DNA from: Taxillus chinensis
Taxonomy: Eukaryota; Streptophyta; Magnoliopsida; Santalales; Loranthaceae
Direction: 5' to 3'
Assembly (NCBI GenBank): GCA_023512835.1
Contig: CM042089.1
Location: forward strand, 51,579,427-51,643,426
Length of the DNA stretch: 64,000 nt
Shown: piece by piece, positions 53,376-64,000 of the stretch
Numbering within the stretch: position 1 is the first letter of the stretch
How the letters are laid out: the number at the start of each line of letters is the position of its first letter
The notes under the pieces: model-generated
What the model was told of the DNA's origin: nothing
Databases searched by the model: none
What the model saw: the letters and a program-made list of their open reading frames with translations, nothing else
Program-made: the position numbers and the translations under genes

Positions 53376-55657
53376 ATGGCCGAAGAAAGCAGCATGCTAT
53401 TCAATACCCGCCTCAACTCCGGGGGAGCTCAAGAGCCCCTTCCCAACCGAAGCAGCAGTGAAAATGTTGATCCACCTCAACCTGCTGCTGCCGCTGCTCC
53501 TCAACCACGGAGTTCAGGCTACACTTTAAGCAAACCACCAAAGTTCACACCAGAGCTTTTCTCCCAGTGGAAAGCTCGCATGAAGATATTCATGACTTGT
53601 CATGATCATCTAATGTGGCCATGTTTTCATCAGGAGCTTCCCATTCCGATGACCAACGGAGAAAATGGGGTCAGGAGACCAAAGACTGATGTTGAACTCA
53701 CTCATGATGAAAAAGCCTGGCAATATGCCAATGAAAAGGCTCTAGCTTATGTGACATCGTCCTTGGATTCAGAGGCATTCACGGACATCCAGGGCTGCAC
53801 GACAGCAAAAGCTGTGTGGGACAAATTGACTATTCTATATGACAGAACGTCATTTGCGCTCTCAGACAGAATTTTGAGAGCTTCAACCATAAACCTGGCG
53901 AATCCCTGGAGAGCATCTATCGGTGATTCGGCAAGCTTATCCTGGAATTGAAAACTGTCAACGAGCACTACACTCAGTTCCAAATAAATGACAAGTTCTT
54001 TCGTTCCTTGCCGGATCGCTATTACTCCGAGTAGCTCCAGATGCAATCCAAAGACAATTGGCAGTATGCTCCCCTTGAAGAGCTATATGGAGAGCTACGG
54101 ACTCATGAGGTCAGATTCAAATACACTGACCGAGACGAGAAGATAGCTCGGAAAGAAAAGGGGGTAGCTCTTAAGGCTACGGCTGGACCAAGCATGCTGA
54201 CGGAGGATGATACGAAAGAGTCAGAAAACTCTGACTCGGACATGGAAGAAGAAATAGCACTTCTGGTGAAATCCTTCACACGATTCCTGCGGAAAAGCAT
54301 AAAAGGATTCAGAAGAGGCTCTTCCTCATCCTCGAGAAGGAAGGAGCGGTCGGAGTCGACATCCCAAGACTGCTACAAATGCGGGAAACCTGGTCATTGG
54401 GCCAAGGACTGTAGATCCAAACCCAAGATGGCCGACAAGGATGACAAGGTTAAACCCCGATGCTCCACCTCAGACAACAGAAAAATGAAGAGGAAGGCGT
54501 TCGTCTCAAAATACAACAGTGGCTCGGAAGAAGAAGAGGAATCTTCAGACGACGAACCAACGGAAAAGGCGAACGTCTGCCTCATGGCAAACACTGAGGT
54601 ACCTTCTATCTCTGAGCTCTTGAGTAAACTAGAATCTCTTACTAAGGAACGTGATGATGAAAAGAATGAGAGATTAATAATTACTCAAATGTATCAAAAT
54701 ATGAGTGGTCAGACTAAGCGCCTAGAACTTACTGTTTCTAAACTTGAAATGGACATAGCTGACTACCGAAGCAGGGAGGTTTGGTATCACGACCTAAGAG
54801 CTGAGAATCACCTGCTGAATACCAACCTCACAGGCATGAATGTAAATCTTAAAAGACTTGAGATTCAACTTGAGAAGGAAAAGGAAATAAATCGTAAATG
54901 GCTAAAATCCGGAGAAATAGCCTCTACATTTAGAATTGATCCTCACAATATCCGAGTCAAACCTGGCCTAGGATCCGAATCCACTTCCACTGCTCGAGCT
55001 ACATAGTGCCCTCCAGACTACACTCCAAAACTAACCAACCTATATCCCGTTAGTACATCTAAACCGTTGGATGGTTTTGTTTCAGGTGGCACCATAGTTT
55101 ATGATTGTGGAACAGAGGCTGTTACTGCTAATCCCGAAGTAGCAGCACCCGTACCGAACGATGACGAGAAGGCTGCTGCAGTTAAAGCCGAAACTGCAGC
55201 ACCCATAAACAAAGGAAAGGCTAAGGCTGACGCATCCAGGGCCAAGAGCGCGTCACTCGTTCGCAAAGGATTAGGCCATAGGGAACAGAGTAGAAAACCT
55301 GCAAAACCTAAGAAACCTGTATCCCCTGTTGTAACTCCTCATCACAGTGTCTGTTCGATATGTCGCAAAATAGGTCATTATCACTATGAGTGTTGGAGTC
55401 TATCTGATGACTGGTTATGTAATCATTCTTTAATCAATAAAAATCCGGTTGTTAAAAAGGGTTCTTCTCGGAAAGCTAAATCTAAAACTCCTCGGAGTAT
55501 TTCACCTAAGAATACCCAAGTTGAAGAAGCAACTAAGACGGAAAAAGCTAAGTCAACTTGGAAAGTTAAAGTTCCTAGAAACATAAAATCCGGAACAGTT
55601 GACACTGTTGTTGCTTCTCCTAACCGTCCAAAACAAGTTTGGGCACCAAAAATGTAA
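53376..55657 (+). pseudogene. SIRE 2 gag
   Basis: Same protein as copy 1. ATG 53376; Copia gag domain; a deletion of about 16 bp near 53841 shifts the frame; then TGA near 53922 and TAG near 54031 in the restored frame; CCHC knuckle CYKCGKPGHWAKDC (near 54370-54411). A TAG at 55004 interrupts the tail. The tail is Lys/Ala-rich and holds a second knuckle CSICRKIGHYHYEC (55352-55393) that also fits C-X2-C-X4-H-X4-C. It ends at TAA 55655, the same stop as in copy 1, with pol following in the same frame. Confidence 0.88.
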
Positions 55658-58600
55658 TCTGTTGTCTTACAGGAGCATCTATGGAATTCACTGTCATCTC
55701 ACTTGAAGACAAAGATCAATTTAAGCAAGTGGATACTGGATAGCGGATGCTCCGGACATATGACGGGTGATAAGTCTCTGCTCGTGGATGTTACTGACAA
55801 ACAAGGCCCATCCGTGACATATGGTGACAACAGTAAAGGTAAGACTGTGGGGTATGGCACTTTAACCAACGGCTGTGTATCAATTACTAAGGTTGCATTA
55901 GTCGAAGGTTTGAAGCATAATCTGCTGAGTGTCAGTAATTTATGTGACAAAGGATTCATAGTTTCCTTTTTGTCAAAGACCTGCACAATTAGAGATAACA
56001 TATCCGGAGATATTAAGTTATCCGGATTAAGAGATGGGGACATATATTCTGTGGGCTTCAGAAACAATTCTTCTGACCCTGTATGCTTCCTCACTACAGC
56101 ATCACATGAAGATAGTTGGCTATGGCACAAGCGTTGCGCACATTTAAATTTTAAGACCTTGTCTAAATTAGTGTCGCTTGATTTGGTCACTGGTTTGCCT
56201 AGACACAAATAATCCAGAGACACTCTCTGTCGAGAATGCCAACTTGGCAAACAGACCAAACATAGTTTTAAGAGCATAACAGTTAATTCAATAACTGCTC
56301 CTTTACAACTTCTTCACATGGACCTTTGTGGTCCCATTTCTGTCTCTTCACTTGCTGGTGCAAGATACACTCTAGTGGTTATCGATGACTTCACCAGATA
56401 CACATGGGTGATGTTCCTAAAATTTAAGGATCAAACCTTTGAACACCTTGTCGATCTCTTCAACTGGATAAGCAATTCACAAGGACTGAGCATTAAATGC
56501 ATCAGGAGTGATCATGGTACAGAATTTGATTTCTCATATATGAGGTCATATTGTTCTGAACAGGGCATTCAGCACGACTTCTCTGTGCCCAGAACTCCAC
56601 AACAAAATGGGGTAGCTGAGCGCAAGAATCGCACTTTAGTCGAGGCTGGAAGATTAATGTTAGCAGGGGCAAAACTTCCTCTCAATCTATGGGCTGAAGC
56701 GGTGTCTACTGCCTGCTATGTTCAGAACAGAACTCTTATAAATAAACTTACCATGAAAACACCTTATGAGATGTGGAAGGGCAGAAAGCCTTTTATTTCA
56801 CACTTCAAAACTTTCGGGTGATCTTGCTACGTACTGAACAATGGAAAAGAATCCTGGAATAAATTTGAACCTAAATCTGATGATGGGATATTTGTTGGAT
56901 ACTCATTACATAGCAAGGCTTATCGAATTTTCAATAGAAAACTTTTCAAAGTTGAAGAATCTATCATGTGACTTTTGATGAAGCTAACACGGATTGGTCG
57001 AAAGTTGGTTCTTCAAGTTCTAATGTGAAGGATCAAGATGACAACATTGACTACTCAAAGTTTATGAATGTTCCTGTCACTTCTACTGGCCCAACCATGT
57101 GGCACCAATGAAGAACGAAGAAATGATGCAGATGATGCTACGGATGAATCGGACTCGGGACTTCCACATAACTCCAGGATATATTCCTTTGGATATTCAA
57201 AATATCGGAGTACCTTCCAGTCCATCCGGACCAGTTAATATGGAAATGAACAGTAATGGAGAACCTCAAAATACTCCAGAACCTGTAAATTTGAATAATG
57301 CTGGCCCAGAAGAAGCTCAATCAGTGGATGACCAAGGACCACCTAATCTGATAGAGCTTCAAATCATTGAGTATTCACCACCACTTGCGCGAAACTATAG
57401 GTGGACTCAAAGCCACCCTCAAGAACAAGTAATTGGTGATCCTACTGTTGGTGTTAGAACAAGAGTAGCCACCTCCAACATGTGCCTCTACTCTTGCTTT
57501 TTGTTGCAGATAGAGCCAAAAGTAGTGGAAGAAGCTCTTCAAGATTCAAATTGGATAGACGCCATGCAGGAAGAGTTAAATCAGTTCAAAAGGAATGATG
57601 TGTGGACTCTTGTACCTAGGCCAAAGTTTTAACAAGTCATTAGAGTTAAATGGGTGTTCCGGAACAAACTTGATACGGACGGAATCGTAATCCGGAACAA
57701 AGCCCGACTGGTAGCCAAGGGTTATCGTCAAGAAGAAGGAATAGACTATGACGAAACTTTTGCTCCAGTAGCCCGACTTGAGGCAATCAGAATGTTCTTG
57801 GCATACGTTTCCTATGAAAACTTCAAAGTTTATCAAATGGATGTCAAGAGTGCATTTCTAAATGGAGATCTTCAAGAGGAGGTATATGTTGAACAACCTC
57901 CAGGCTTCATTGAACCAAAGGTTGGACATCTGGTCTACAAACTAAGGAAAGCCTTGTATGGATTGAAGCAAGCTCCAAGAGCCTGGTACGACACACTTTC
58001 GGAATTCTTACTCGCTCACAACTTCCAAAAAGGGAAGATTGACACCACGTTATTCTTACGGAAAGAGAAAACACATACTCTGATCGTACAGATCTATGTG
58101 GATGATATCATTTTCGGATCAACTAATCTGAAACTTTGTGATGAGTTCACCAAGTTGATGACTGGCAAGTTTGAGATGAGTATGATGGGAGAACTGTCCT
58201 ACTTCCTTGTGATCGAGGTCAAACAACTGAAGGAAGGGATCTTCATCAACCAAGCTAAGTACACTCATGACTTAATCAAGAAGTTTGGTATGGAAGGTTC
58301 ATCTCCCGTCAACACTCCAATGCCAGTCAGTGCCAAGTTAGACCCAGATGTTGATGGCAAATCAGTGAATGTGACTGAGTACAGAGGGATGATTTGATCC
58401 TTGCTGTACCTTACAGCAAGTCGCCCGGACATAATATTTGCAACTTGCATCTTCGCAAGATATCAGGCGAATCCCAAAGAGTCACATATGCTTCACATAA
58501 AACGGATATTAAGGTATCTCAAAGGGACAATTAATTTGGGACTCTGGTACCCAAAAGAGTCCAACCTCGCCTTATCCGGATATTCTGATGCTGATTTTGC

Positions 58601-59042
58601 CGGGTGTCACATAGGCAGGAAAAGCACCAGTGATACATGCCAATTCCTTGGAAACAGATTGATCTCTTGGTTCAGTAAGAAGCAGAATTCCATATCAACA
58701 TCTACTGCTGAAGCGGAATATATTGCTGCTGGGAGTTGTTGCACACAACTTCTCTGGATGCAAAGTCAACTTACTAATTACGGTTTCAACATGACATCTG
58801 TTCCACTCTACTGTGACAATACCAGTGCTATTGCTATAAGCAATAATCCCGTCATGCATCCAAAGACAAAACATATTGAGGTCAGGCATCATTTCATTCG
58901 CGATCATGTTCTTAAAAAGCACATATCCCTGGAACATGTTGCTACTGAAGATCAACTGGCGGATATACTTACAAAGCCCCTACCTGATGTAAGATTTTCT
59001 GAACTTCTTCTCAAATTAGGTATGCTTGACTTTTCTGCATAG
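55658..59042 (+). pseudogene. SIRE 2 pol: protease, integrase, RT, RNase H
   Basis: Protease 'LDSGCSGHMTG', pre-integrase finger, integrase core ('VVIDDF', 'RSDHGTEF', 'NGVAERKN'), RT with YVDD at 58095-58106, RNase H ending at TAG 59040. Breaks: TAA 56210 (identical to copy 1), TGA 56819, a 1-bp deletion near 56968, TAA 57630 (CAG/CAA-type), TGA 58395 (GGA to TGA). The frame before TAA 56210 continues directly into 'SRDTLCREC', so apart from that stop this region is less damaged than in copy 1. Linker text between integrase and RT is Pro/Asn/Asp-rich. Confidence 0.92.
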
Positions 59043-59679
59043 CTTCTCACCTGTTATCCATCAGTAGTTACTTTCAGAACATGCATTGTTGTACTTCATG
59101 GTTAGTGATAGATTGTAATGACCCGTGTGTAACCCGTGTGTAAGAAGTTAACCACCAATACCTTGGATGTTGGTGCACAAGTTTGAGGTAAGAGATGAGC
59201 CCAAGAGGGGACTTTTGGGAGGTGCATGTGACAAGTGATAACGTACCTTTATGCCCTAGGAAGATGCTATGCGTATACAGGCGGTTTTAAGCTGTTTTGG
59301 CTGATCTTGGAGCTCACTTTTGATAGGGTAGATGGCCTCAAACAATTGGCGTGCAAGAACAAAAGTTTCTTAGAATGAGGTCCTCTACCTACCACAGACA
59401 TTTTAGAGCATTTGGAGCTGCACGTGAATTCACCCATTTCACGTGCAAGCATATTTTTGCTTCCTAGACCTCTACAAGATGCAAGGAGGCTTGGGGTGAA
59501 GTTTGAGTGCATTTGGAGCTGCACGCCAATTGGGGAATTGGCGTTCAAATTGGCGTGCAGGCATGTTTTTGAATGGTTACCTTGGTTTTGTCATTCTAAT
59601 CATCTTTTCCCAAAGGACCATGTTGGAATTGTGAATATTTTGGTGTGTATGGATGTGGGAAGGTCATAGCTTGTTCCAT

Positions 59680-59754
59680 CAAAACTACGTCGTTTTGATG
59701 CTGGGATTCACTTAATCAAAACTACGTCGTTTTGATGTTGTGTTGTCTATATAA
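59680..59754 (+). promoter_or_regulatory. Paired ACGT motifs and TATA box in LTR
   Basis: AAAACTACGTCGTTTTGAT occurs twice, about 36 bp apart, followed by TATATAA at 59748-59754. The inverted solo LTR has the same pair (AAAACGACGTAGTTTTGAT form) and TATATAAGG. ACGT cores in a near-palindrome suit bZIP-type factors; binding is inferred. Confidence 0.65.
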
Positions 59755-59807
59755 GGAGGAGAAGCCCCTCTGTTTTAGGGTTAGGGTTTGTTGCTCCACC
59801 ACCGCCC

Positions 59808-59809
<2 letters not shown>

Positions 59810-59868
<59 letters not shown>
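59810..59868 (+). repeat. (GA)n microsatellite
   Basis: About 59 bp of uninterrupted GA, some 55 bp downstream of the TATA box and thus in the transcribed leader. The solo LTR has only a short run at the same place, so the tract expanded in this copy. Confidence 0.95.
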
Positions 59869-59871
<3 letters not shown>

Positions 59872-59954
59872 AGGAGAGCTTCTGGTGGCTGCCGGAGCAT
59901 CTTGCGTGGGTGGTCGGAGTCTTGTGTGGAAGCGGGAGCAGGAGAACATACAAG

Positions 59955-60640
59955 GTAGGGGTTCTATTCTTCCTAAATCCTCCTCTGTTCTAGGGTTCTA
60001 GGGCAGATTATGGATTATATCTGTTTATATATAAATATGTAATCCATATAGGTGTGATCTCCTATATGGATGTTGGCCTTCAATGGCATTTTAGTGTGAT
60101 TCTGTTGTTGCATGCTATATGTTCGATGAAATGCCTGTGTGAATACAGTTGTGTGTATATGCCTATTACATGTTTGGTAATATGCCTGTGTGGCTGGACT
60201 TGTGATTTGGTGAATGTATGCATGATGGGTGTTTGTTCTATTGCCTGAATGGCTGGGTTTGTGCACTTGTGAATGGGTGCACACCAAGTGTTTGGTTTTA
60301 TGCTTAAGTGGCCGTAGTGTCTGTTGTGTGCATGAATGTGGTATCTGGCCTGAAGAGGCGGTTAAATTACTTTGCCTGAGAGGCAGTTAAACCAGTGGCC
60401 TGAAGAGGCAGTTAAACTACTTTGCCTGAGAGGCGGTTAAATCAGTGGCCTGAAGAGGCGGTTAAATTACTTGCTTGTGATGTTTGTTAGCCAGTGTGAC
60501 TGGGGCTGGGGTTACGCCCGCTTGTGTGTACACCTGTGCACATGCATGTAGCCGCTAGGAACATGGGAAGGGTTGGGGAGACTTGATCCCTACTGAGCTG
60601 TGGTTGCTCACCCCTCCTACTGTGTTTGCTTGTTTTCCAG
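59955..60640 (+). other. Candidate intron inside the LTR
   Basis: The donor-like CAAG/GTAGGGG (GT 59955-59956) stands downstream of the TATA box. The acceptor-like 'tttgcttgttttccag' (AG 60639-60640) stands near the LTR end. The solo LTR keeps GAG/GTAGGGG and TTTTCCAAG at the same places, and the copy at 1-749 keeps TTTACTTTTCAG (AG 422-423). The enclosed 686 bp holds the variable repeats. Splicing itself is inferred. Confidence 0.45.
60347..60470 (+). repeat. Short tandem repeat 'cctgaagaggcggttaa'
   Basis: Five units alternate 'ggcctgaagaggcggttaa' and 'tgcctgagaggcggttaa' forms with 4-8 bp spacers. The inverted solo LTR has a matching array at 49508-49634. Confidence 0.85.
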
Positions 60641-60949
60641 GGACTTAAAGGCGTTAGGTGGATACACCAAGGTGGAAGACCTTATTTATTTTACTCTCTT
60701 CCATTTATGTTATTTTTTTTTATGGGAATTGATGTAACCCCAGTGGGGATGGATTGGAAAGGATTTTGTTGTAATAAAGACTGGTTTGGATTGTGGATTT
60801 CTTTTATGGACATTATTTTCTTGAAATGTGTTGTGGATGTTTAAAATGTTAAATTCGGGATTTGCATCCTAACCCCTTTGCCCTCCGTGTGGGTACAAGG
60901 GGAGTCACGTATCGGTTTCCTCGGGTTGGAAATCCGGGGCGTGACAATA

Positions 60950-60965
60950 TGGTATCAGAGCATGG
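60950..60965 (+). promoter_or_regulatory. Primer binding site of element D
   Basis: TGGTATCAGAGCATGG, three bases after the LTR, matching the initiator methionine tRNA type. Confidence 0.9.
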
Positions 60966-61354
60966 TCTAGTTGGCCTAGGGTAGTGGGCGGACCTGGTTA
61001 TCCTAAGTCCTTTGGAGGAGCCTGGGGGGACATGCTTGATCAACATGGTCCTCTTTGAGCCTCCAAGGTGTACTTAGGGTAGTCCAGTCTTGTGGTAGGA
61101 TTTGCATGCATTGGCATTAGGGCACTAGCTGCATTTGCTGTGAATGTGTGCTAAACTGTGGATAAGATAAAATGATTAAGTGAAATGTGCAACTCTGATT
61201 TGTTTGGCAATGCATACTGAACTGTGAAATGTGATTGATATGATGTATGTGTGTAATGTCATGTGATAGTGGAATTGATCAGTGGGGTAGAGGTAGTGAC
61301 GCGATAGATTATAAATTTGTTTTGACGTTGTGCTTCTTACTTCGTGTAGTAAGA
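60966..61354 (+). other. Leader of element D
   Basis: Non-coding sequence between the primer site and the gag ATG. Nothing else is recognised. Confidence 0.6.
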
Positions 61355-64000
61355 ATGCCGCCGAGGAGAGTGACACGTGCGTCCGGGGCAGTGGCTGATG
61401 AGTCATCTGCCCATGAGGGTCTAGGTGCGGGACCGTCCGTTGGAGGGCATGCGTTGTTGCTGGCACAGCTACGAGAAGGCATCCGGCTGGAGGTACGAGA
61501 GCTACGGGAGGGACTCCGGCAGGAGGTTCGGGAGGAGGTGCGCCGTGAGATGGCAGCACAGCAGGTGGTACCACCACCACCACCACCACCAGTAGGAGAG
61601 CTGCCTCGTGAGCGTGAGAGTTCGCTGGGTGGTGTACCGACTCGTGCAGAGGATGATGTGGTGACACGGTTTCGAAAGGAACAACCTCCGCGATTCAAGG
61701 GGGAAGGTGATCCTGTGGTAGGCGAGCGGTGGTTGAGGCCGATCGAGCATGTGTTCTCCTTTCTCCTGCCCCAGGGAAGAGGATAAGGTGCGGCTGGCAA
61801 TTCGGCGCACTGGAGGGGGATGCTTTGGAGTGGTGGACGAGTGTCGCGGGGAGCCGTGTGGTGCAACTCATGCTTTGGGAGGAGTTCTTGCAACTCTTCC
61901 ATGATGAGTTCTTCCCTGGAATCGGTGAGATGGCAGAAGAGGGAAGAATTCGGCAGCTTGAAGCGAGGGATCCAGGATGGTACCTGAGTATGAGCGGGAG
62001 TTCCGAGCTTGAGTAGGTTTGCTCCTGAGACCGTGGCAAGGGAGGACCTGAAGGCCCACAAGTTCACCTTGGGCCTTAGGCCAGCCCTTAGGCGAGGGGT
62101 GGCAATTCTACGCTTGAGGACCTATGCCGAGGTTGTGGAGACGGCCCGTATAGCCGAGAGAGAGCCGGATGATGGGAGGCAGGCCCATCAGGGTCGCCAG
62201 TGCAGAGTGGGCCTGATCGAGATGTAGGGTCCAAGAGGCTCAAGACGGAGGAGAGGGATAGCAGTTCTTTTCGCAGTCGGGGTCAAACATCTGTGAACCC
62301 CGGGAGGTTCACCTTTGGCGGCGGAAGACAGGGTGGTCCATCTGGGAGTCTACCTAGCAGCTGTCACTGCTGTGGAGAGCAGGGTCACTTCAAGGGGGAG
62401 TGCCCCAAGAAGGACTGGCGATGCAACAACTGTGGACGAGAGGGCCATTTGCGTCGGGTTTGCAGGAGTGGCAACAGGGGAGCGGGGGGCGTGGCATCCA
62501 GCGTGAGGAGTGATGCTAGCTTCCATGCACCAGCTGAGAGACCAGCTCGTCAGTGGCAGGCCAGCCAGGCAGGATCCAGCCACACCCGACCTCAGGGGAG
62601 GCCAGAGCGACAGCAGGCTGATGCTAGAGGTAATCAGGGTGGGAGCCGCCTAGTGAGTGAGCCAACCAGTGGCACGGGCCAAGGGAGGGTGTTTGCACTG
62701 AATGCGACACCCCAGGAGGAGGCTGAGCTACCACCTTCACCGGCAGAGGAGGGAGCAGGACCATCGGTGGTTAGAGGTACTCTTTTGTTCTCCCGCATGC
62801 TTGCTTCTGTTCTTTTCGATACGGGTGCATCGCGTTCTTTTATTGTTGAGCTCATAGTTGAGGGCTTGGGGTTAACATGTGTTGAGGCGGAGAGGCCCTT
62901 AGTTGTAGAGTCTCCGGTGGGAGGTATGATTGAGGTGCGACACGTTTGCCGCGATTGTGTGTTAACCATGGGCGATGTGGAACTGAGTTTCGACTTGCAT
63001 GTGATGCCTTTGCGTACTTTTGACCTGATCTTGGGTATGGATTGGCTTATGGCTTTCCAAGCCAAGATAGACTGTTACCGGCGGCGTGTATCCTTCGTGT
63101 CACCCGCAGGAATCTCTTATACCCTGCAAGGGGAGTGGGATCGTGAGGCGAGTCGAGCCGGGCCAGTGTTGGACCAGTGGGGTGCCATTACCCACAGGTT
63201 GGCAGCCCTGACCTTTGCTGAGGAGGGGAAGGTGGAAAAGAGGGTGTGGCCCGCTATTGTGGACCAATTTCAGGATGTTTTTCCTGAAGAGTTGAGGAGT
63301 TTGCCACCTAAGAGGAGTGTGGAGTTCACCATTGAGTTGGTGTCGGGGACGGGTCCGATTTCCCAAGTAGCGTATCGTATGGGGCCAGCCGAGCTGAGAG
63401 AGCTGCAGAGGCAAATCGAGGAGTTGGGGGACCAGGGGTATATCAGACCGAGTACCTCACCTTGGGGTGCTCCGGTGCTCTTTGCTAAGAAGGCTGATGG
63501 CATGCTTCGTCTCTGCATCGACTACAGGAAGCTGAATTCAGTGACTGTGAAGAACAAGTATCCGTTGCCTCGGATAGATGACCTGTTTGACCAATTGAGT
63601 GGGGCCCAGTGGTTTTCCAAGATAAATTTACGGTTGGGGTATCACCAGCTCAGGGTTAGGGAGGAGGACATCCCTAAGACGGCTTTTCGGTGTAGGTATG
63701 GGCATTATGAGTGGGTAGTGATGCCTTTCGGGCTCACTAATGCGCCAGCGGTGTTCATGCATTTGATGAACCAGGTCTTTGCTCCATACTTGGATTCGTT
63801 TGTGGTGGTGTTTATTGATGATATCTTGGTGTATTCCAAGACCGAGAGGGAGCATGTGGAGCATTTGGCAACAAGTGTTGCAAACCTTGAGGGACCAGGC
63901 ACTGTTTGCTAAGTTTAGCAAGTGTGAGTTTTGGCTGCAGGAGGTTCACTTTCTTGGCCATGTGGTGTCAGCTGAGGGAGTTAGGGTGGACCCAGCCAAG
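61355..64000 (+). pseudogene. Tekay-like gag-pol of element D, partial
   Basis: ATG 61355 opens gag; an alanine/arginine-rich start and a run of eight prolines lead to the capsid domain ('RFKGEGDPVVGERWL', 'WEEFLQLFHDEFFPG', 'LKAHKFTLGLRPALR'). Frameshifts lie near 61780, 62010 and 62180. From 62200 a 570-residue frame holds two CCHC knuckles (62362-62403 and 62422-62463), protease '[10 protein letters not shown]' (Asp 62818), and RT with '[20 protein letters not shown]', '[12 protein letters not shown]' and catalytic FIDD (63811-63822). A frameshift near 63870 ends it, with RT continuing in another frame to the window edge. It is less decayed than the Ogre and SIRE copies, as expected for the youngest insertion in the stack. 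Confidence 0.88.

Larger units (their letters stand above)
51903..59113 (+). mobile_element. SIRE/Sirevirus Copia retrotransposon, copy 2 (visible part)
   Basis: Closely related to copy 1 throughout gag and pol. It is inserted in Ogre C after GAAAG (51898-51902) and split by the Tekay-like element at 59114, 71 bp after the end of pol. The spacer, any third ORF and the 3' LTR lie beyond the window. Confidence 0.93.
59114..60946 (+). repeat. 5' LTR of Tekay-like element D (family 1)
   Basis: 1833 bp, TGTAATGACCCG to GGGGCGTGACA. Order: upstream part, paired ACGT motifs, TATATAA, (GA)n, splice-donor-like site, 'cctgtgtggctg' and 'cctgaagaggcggttaa' repeats, splice-acceptor-like site, AATAAAG, end. 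It is the complete reference for the copies at 1-749 and 49018-50738. Confidence 0.92.
59114..64000 (+). mobile_element. Tekay/Del-like Gypsy chromovirus, element D (runs off window)
   Basis: LTR 59114-60946, Met-type primer site, leader, then gag-pol in Gypsy order with protease directly before RT. It is inserted in SIRE 2 after TAGAT (59109-59113); the same five bases should follow its 3' LTR. Long LTRs and the protease/RT sequence style fit Tekay/Del. The chromodomain that would confirm it is beyond the window. Confidence 0.88.

Noticed and set aside
55699..56277. 192-residue minus-strand frame (and 30678-31130 in SIRE 1)
   Set aside because: It is conserved only because the plus-strand protease/pre-integrase coding is conserved; no independent support.
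59732..60001. Frame with a long (Arg-Glu)n stretch
   Set aside because: It is the (GA)n microsatellite in the LTR leader.
60950..60965. tRNA gene-like sequence
   Set aside because: This and the other TGGTATCAGAGC matches are only the complement of a tRNA 3' end; no cloverleaf or promoter boxes surround them.
61309..62067. 252-residue minus-strand frame antisense to Tekay-like gag
   Set aside because: Low-complexity Ser/Arg/Pro composition opposite a recognisable gag on the plus strand; it is a shadow frame.

Overview
The window looks like repeat-dense nuclear DNA of a plant, probably a eudicot with a large genome. Almost all of it is LTR retrotransposons of three lineages: Ty3/Gypsy TAT-Ogre, Ty3/Gypsy chromovirus (Tekay/Del-like) and Ty1/Copia Sirevirus (SIRE/Maximus-like). 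I could not name a species. I found no intact host gene, rRNA, tRNA gene or CRISPR array. All assignments come from reading motifs and comparing copies inside the window by eye; no database search was run.

Layout. 1-749 is the end of a Tekay-like LTR (family 1) inserted in a minus-strand SIRE reverse transcriptase remnant (750-1307). 1308-20734 is Ogre copy A: long LTRs, ORF1, gag-protease-G-patch, a probable intron, RT/RNase H/integrase, and a 3' UTR with a 37-39 bp minisatellite. Its middle (5701-9523) was replaced by pieces of a Tekay-like LTR (family 2) and a Copia-type LTR. 20735-24169 is the 5' part of a minus-strand Tekay-like element (family 2). 24170-27207 is a stack of minus-strand LTR fragments. 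27213-39619 is SIRE copy 1, complete from LTR to LTR with the duplication CTAAG on both sides. 39625-41632 is the only stretch with no recognisable transposon. 41633 onward is Ogre copy C, holding a minus-strand solo LTR (49018-50738, duplication GTCTT) and split at 51903 by SIRE copy 2, which is itself split at 59114 by Tekay-like element D running off the window. Insertion order there is Ogre C, then SIRE 2, then Tekay D.

Function. Each element carries parts of the copy-and-paste machinery (gag shell, protease, integrase, reverse transcriptase, RNase H, tRNA primer site, polypurine tract, LTR promoter), but every coding region has stops or frameshifts, so none of the visible copies should be autonomous. 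Most stops are of the C-to-T / G-to-A type expected from decay of methylated cytosine.

Most notable. SIRE copy 1 has an extra 3' reading frame (35648-38344) that joins an envelope-position plant transposon protein to a C-terminal Ulp1-type (C48) cysteine protease with visible His, Asp, Gln and Cys positions. Second, LTRs of unrelated lineages all carry arrays of short motifs (TCGAAG, CTACGA, ACTCGTAG, CTCGAG, CGGAGTAAGG, TTGACC) at comparable positions, and these arrays appear to be swapped as modules. Third, family 1 Tekay-like LTRs hold a candidate intron with conserved splice sites.
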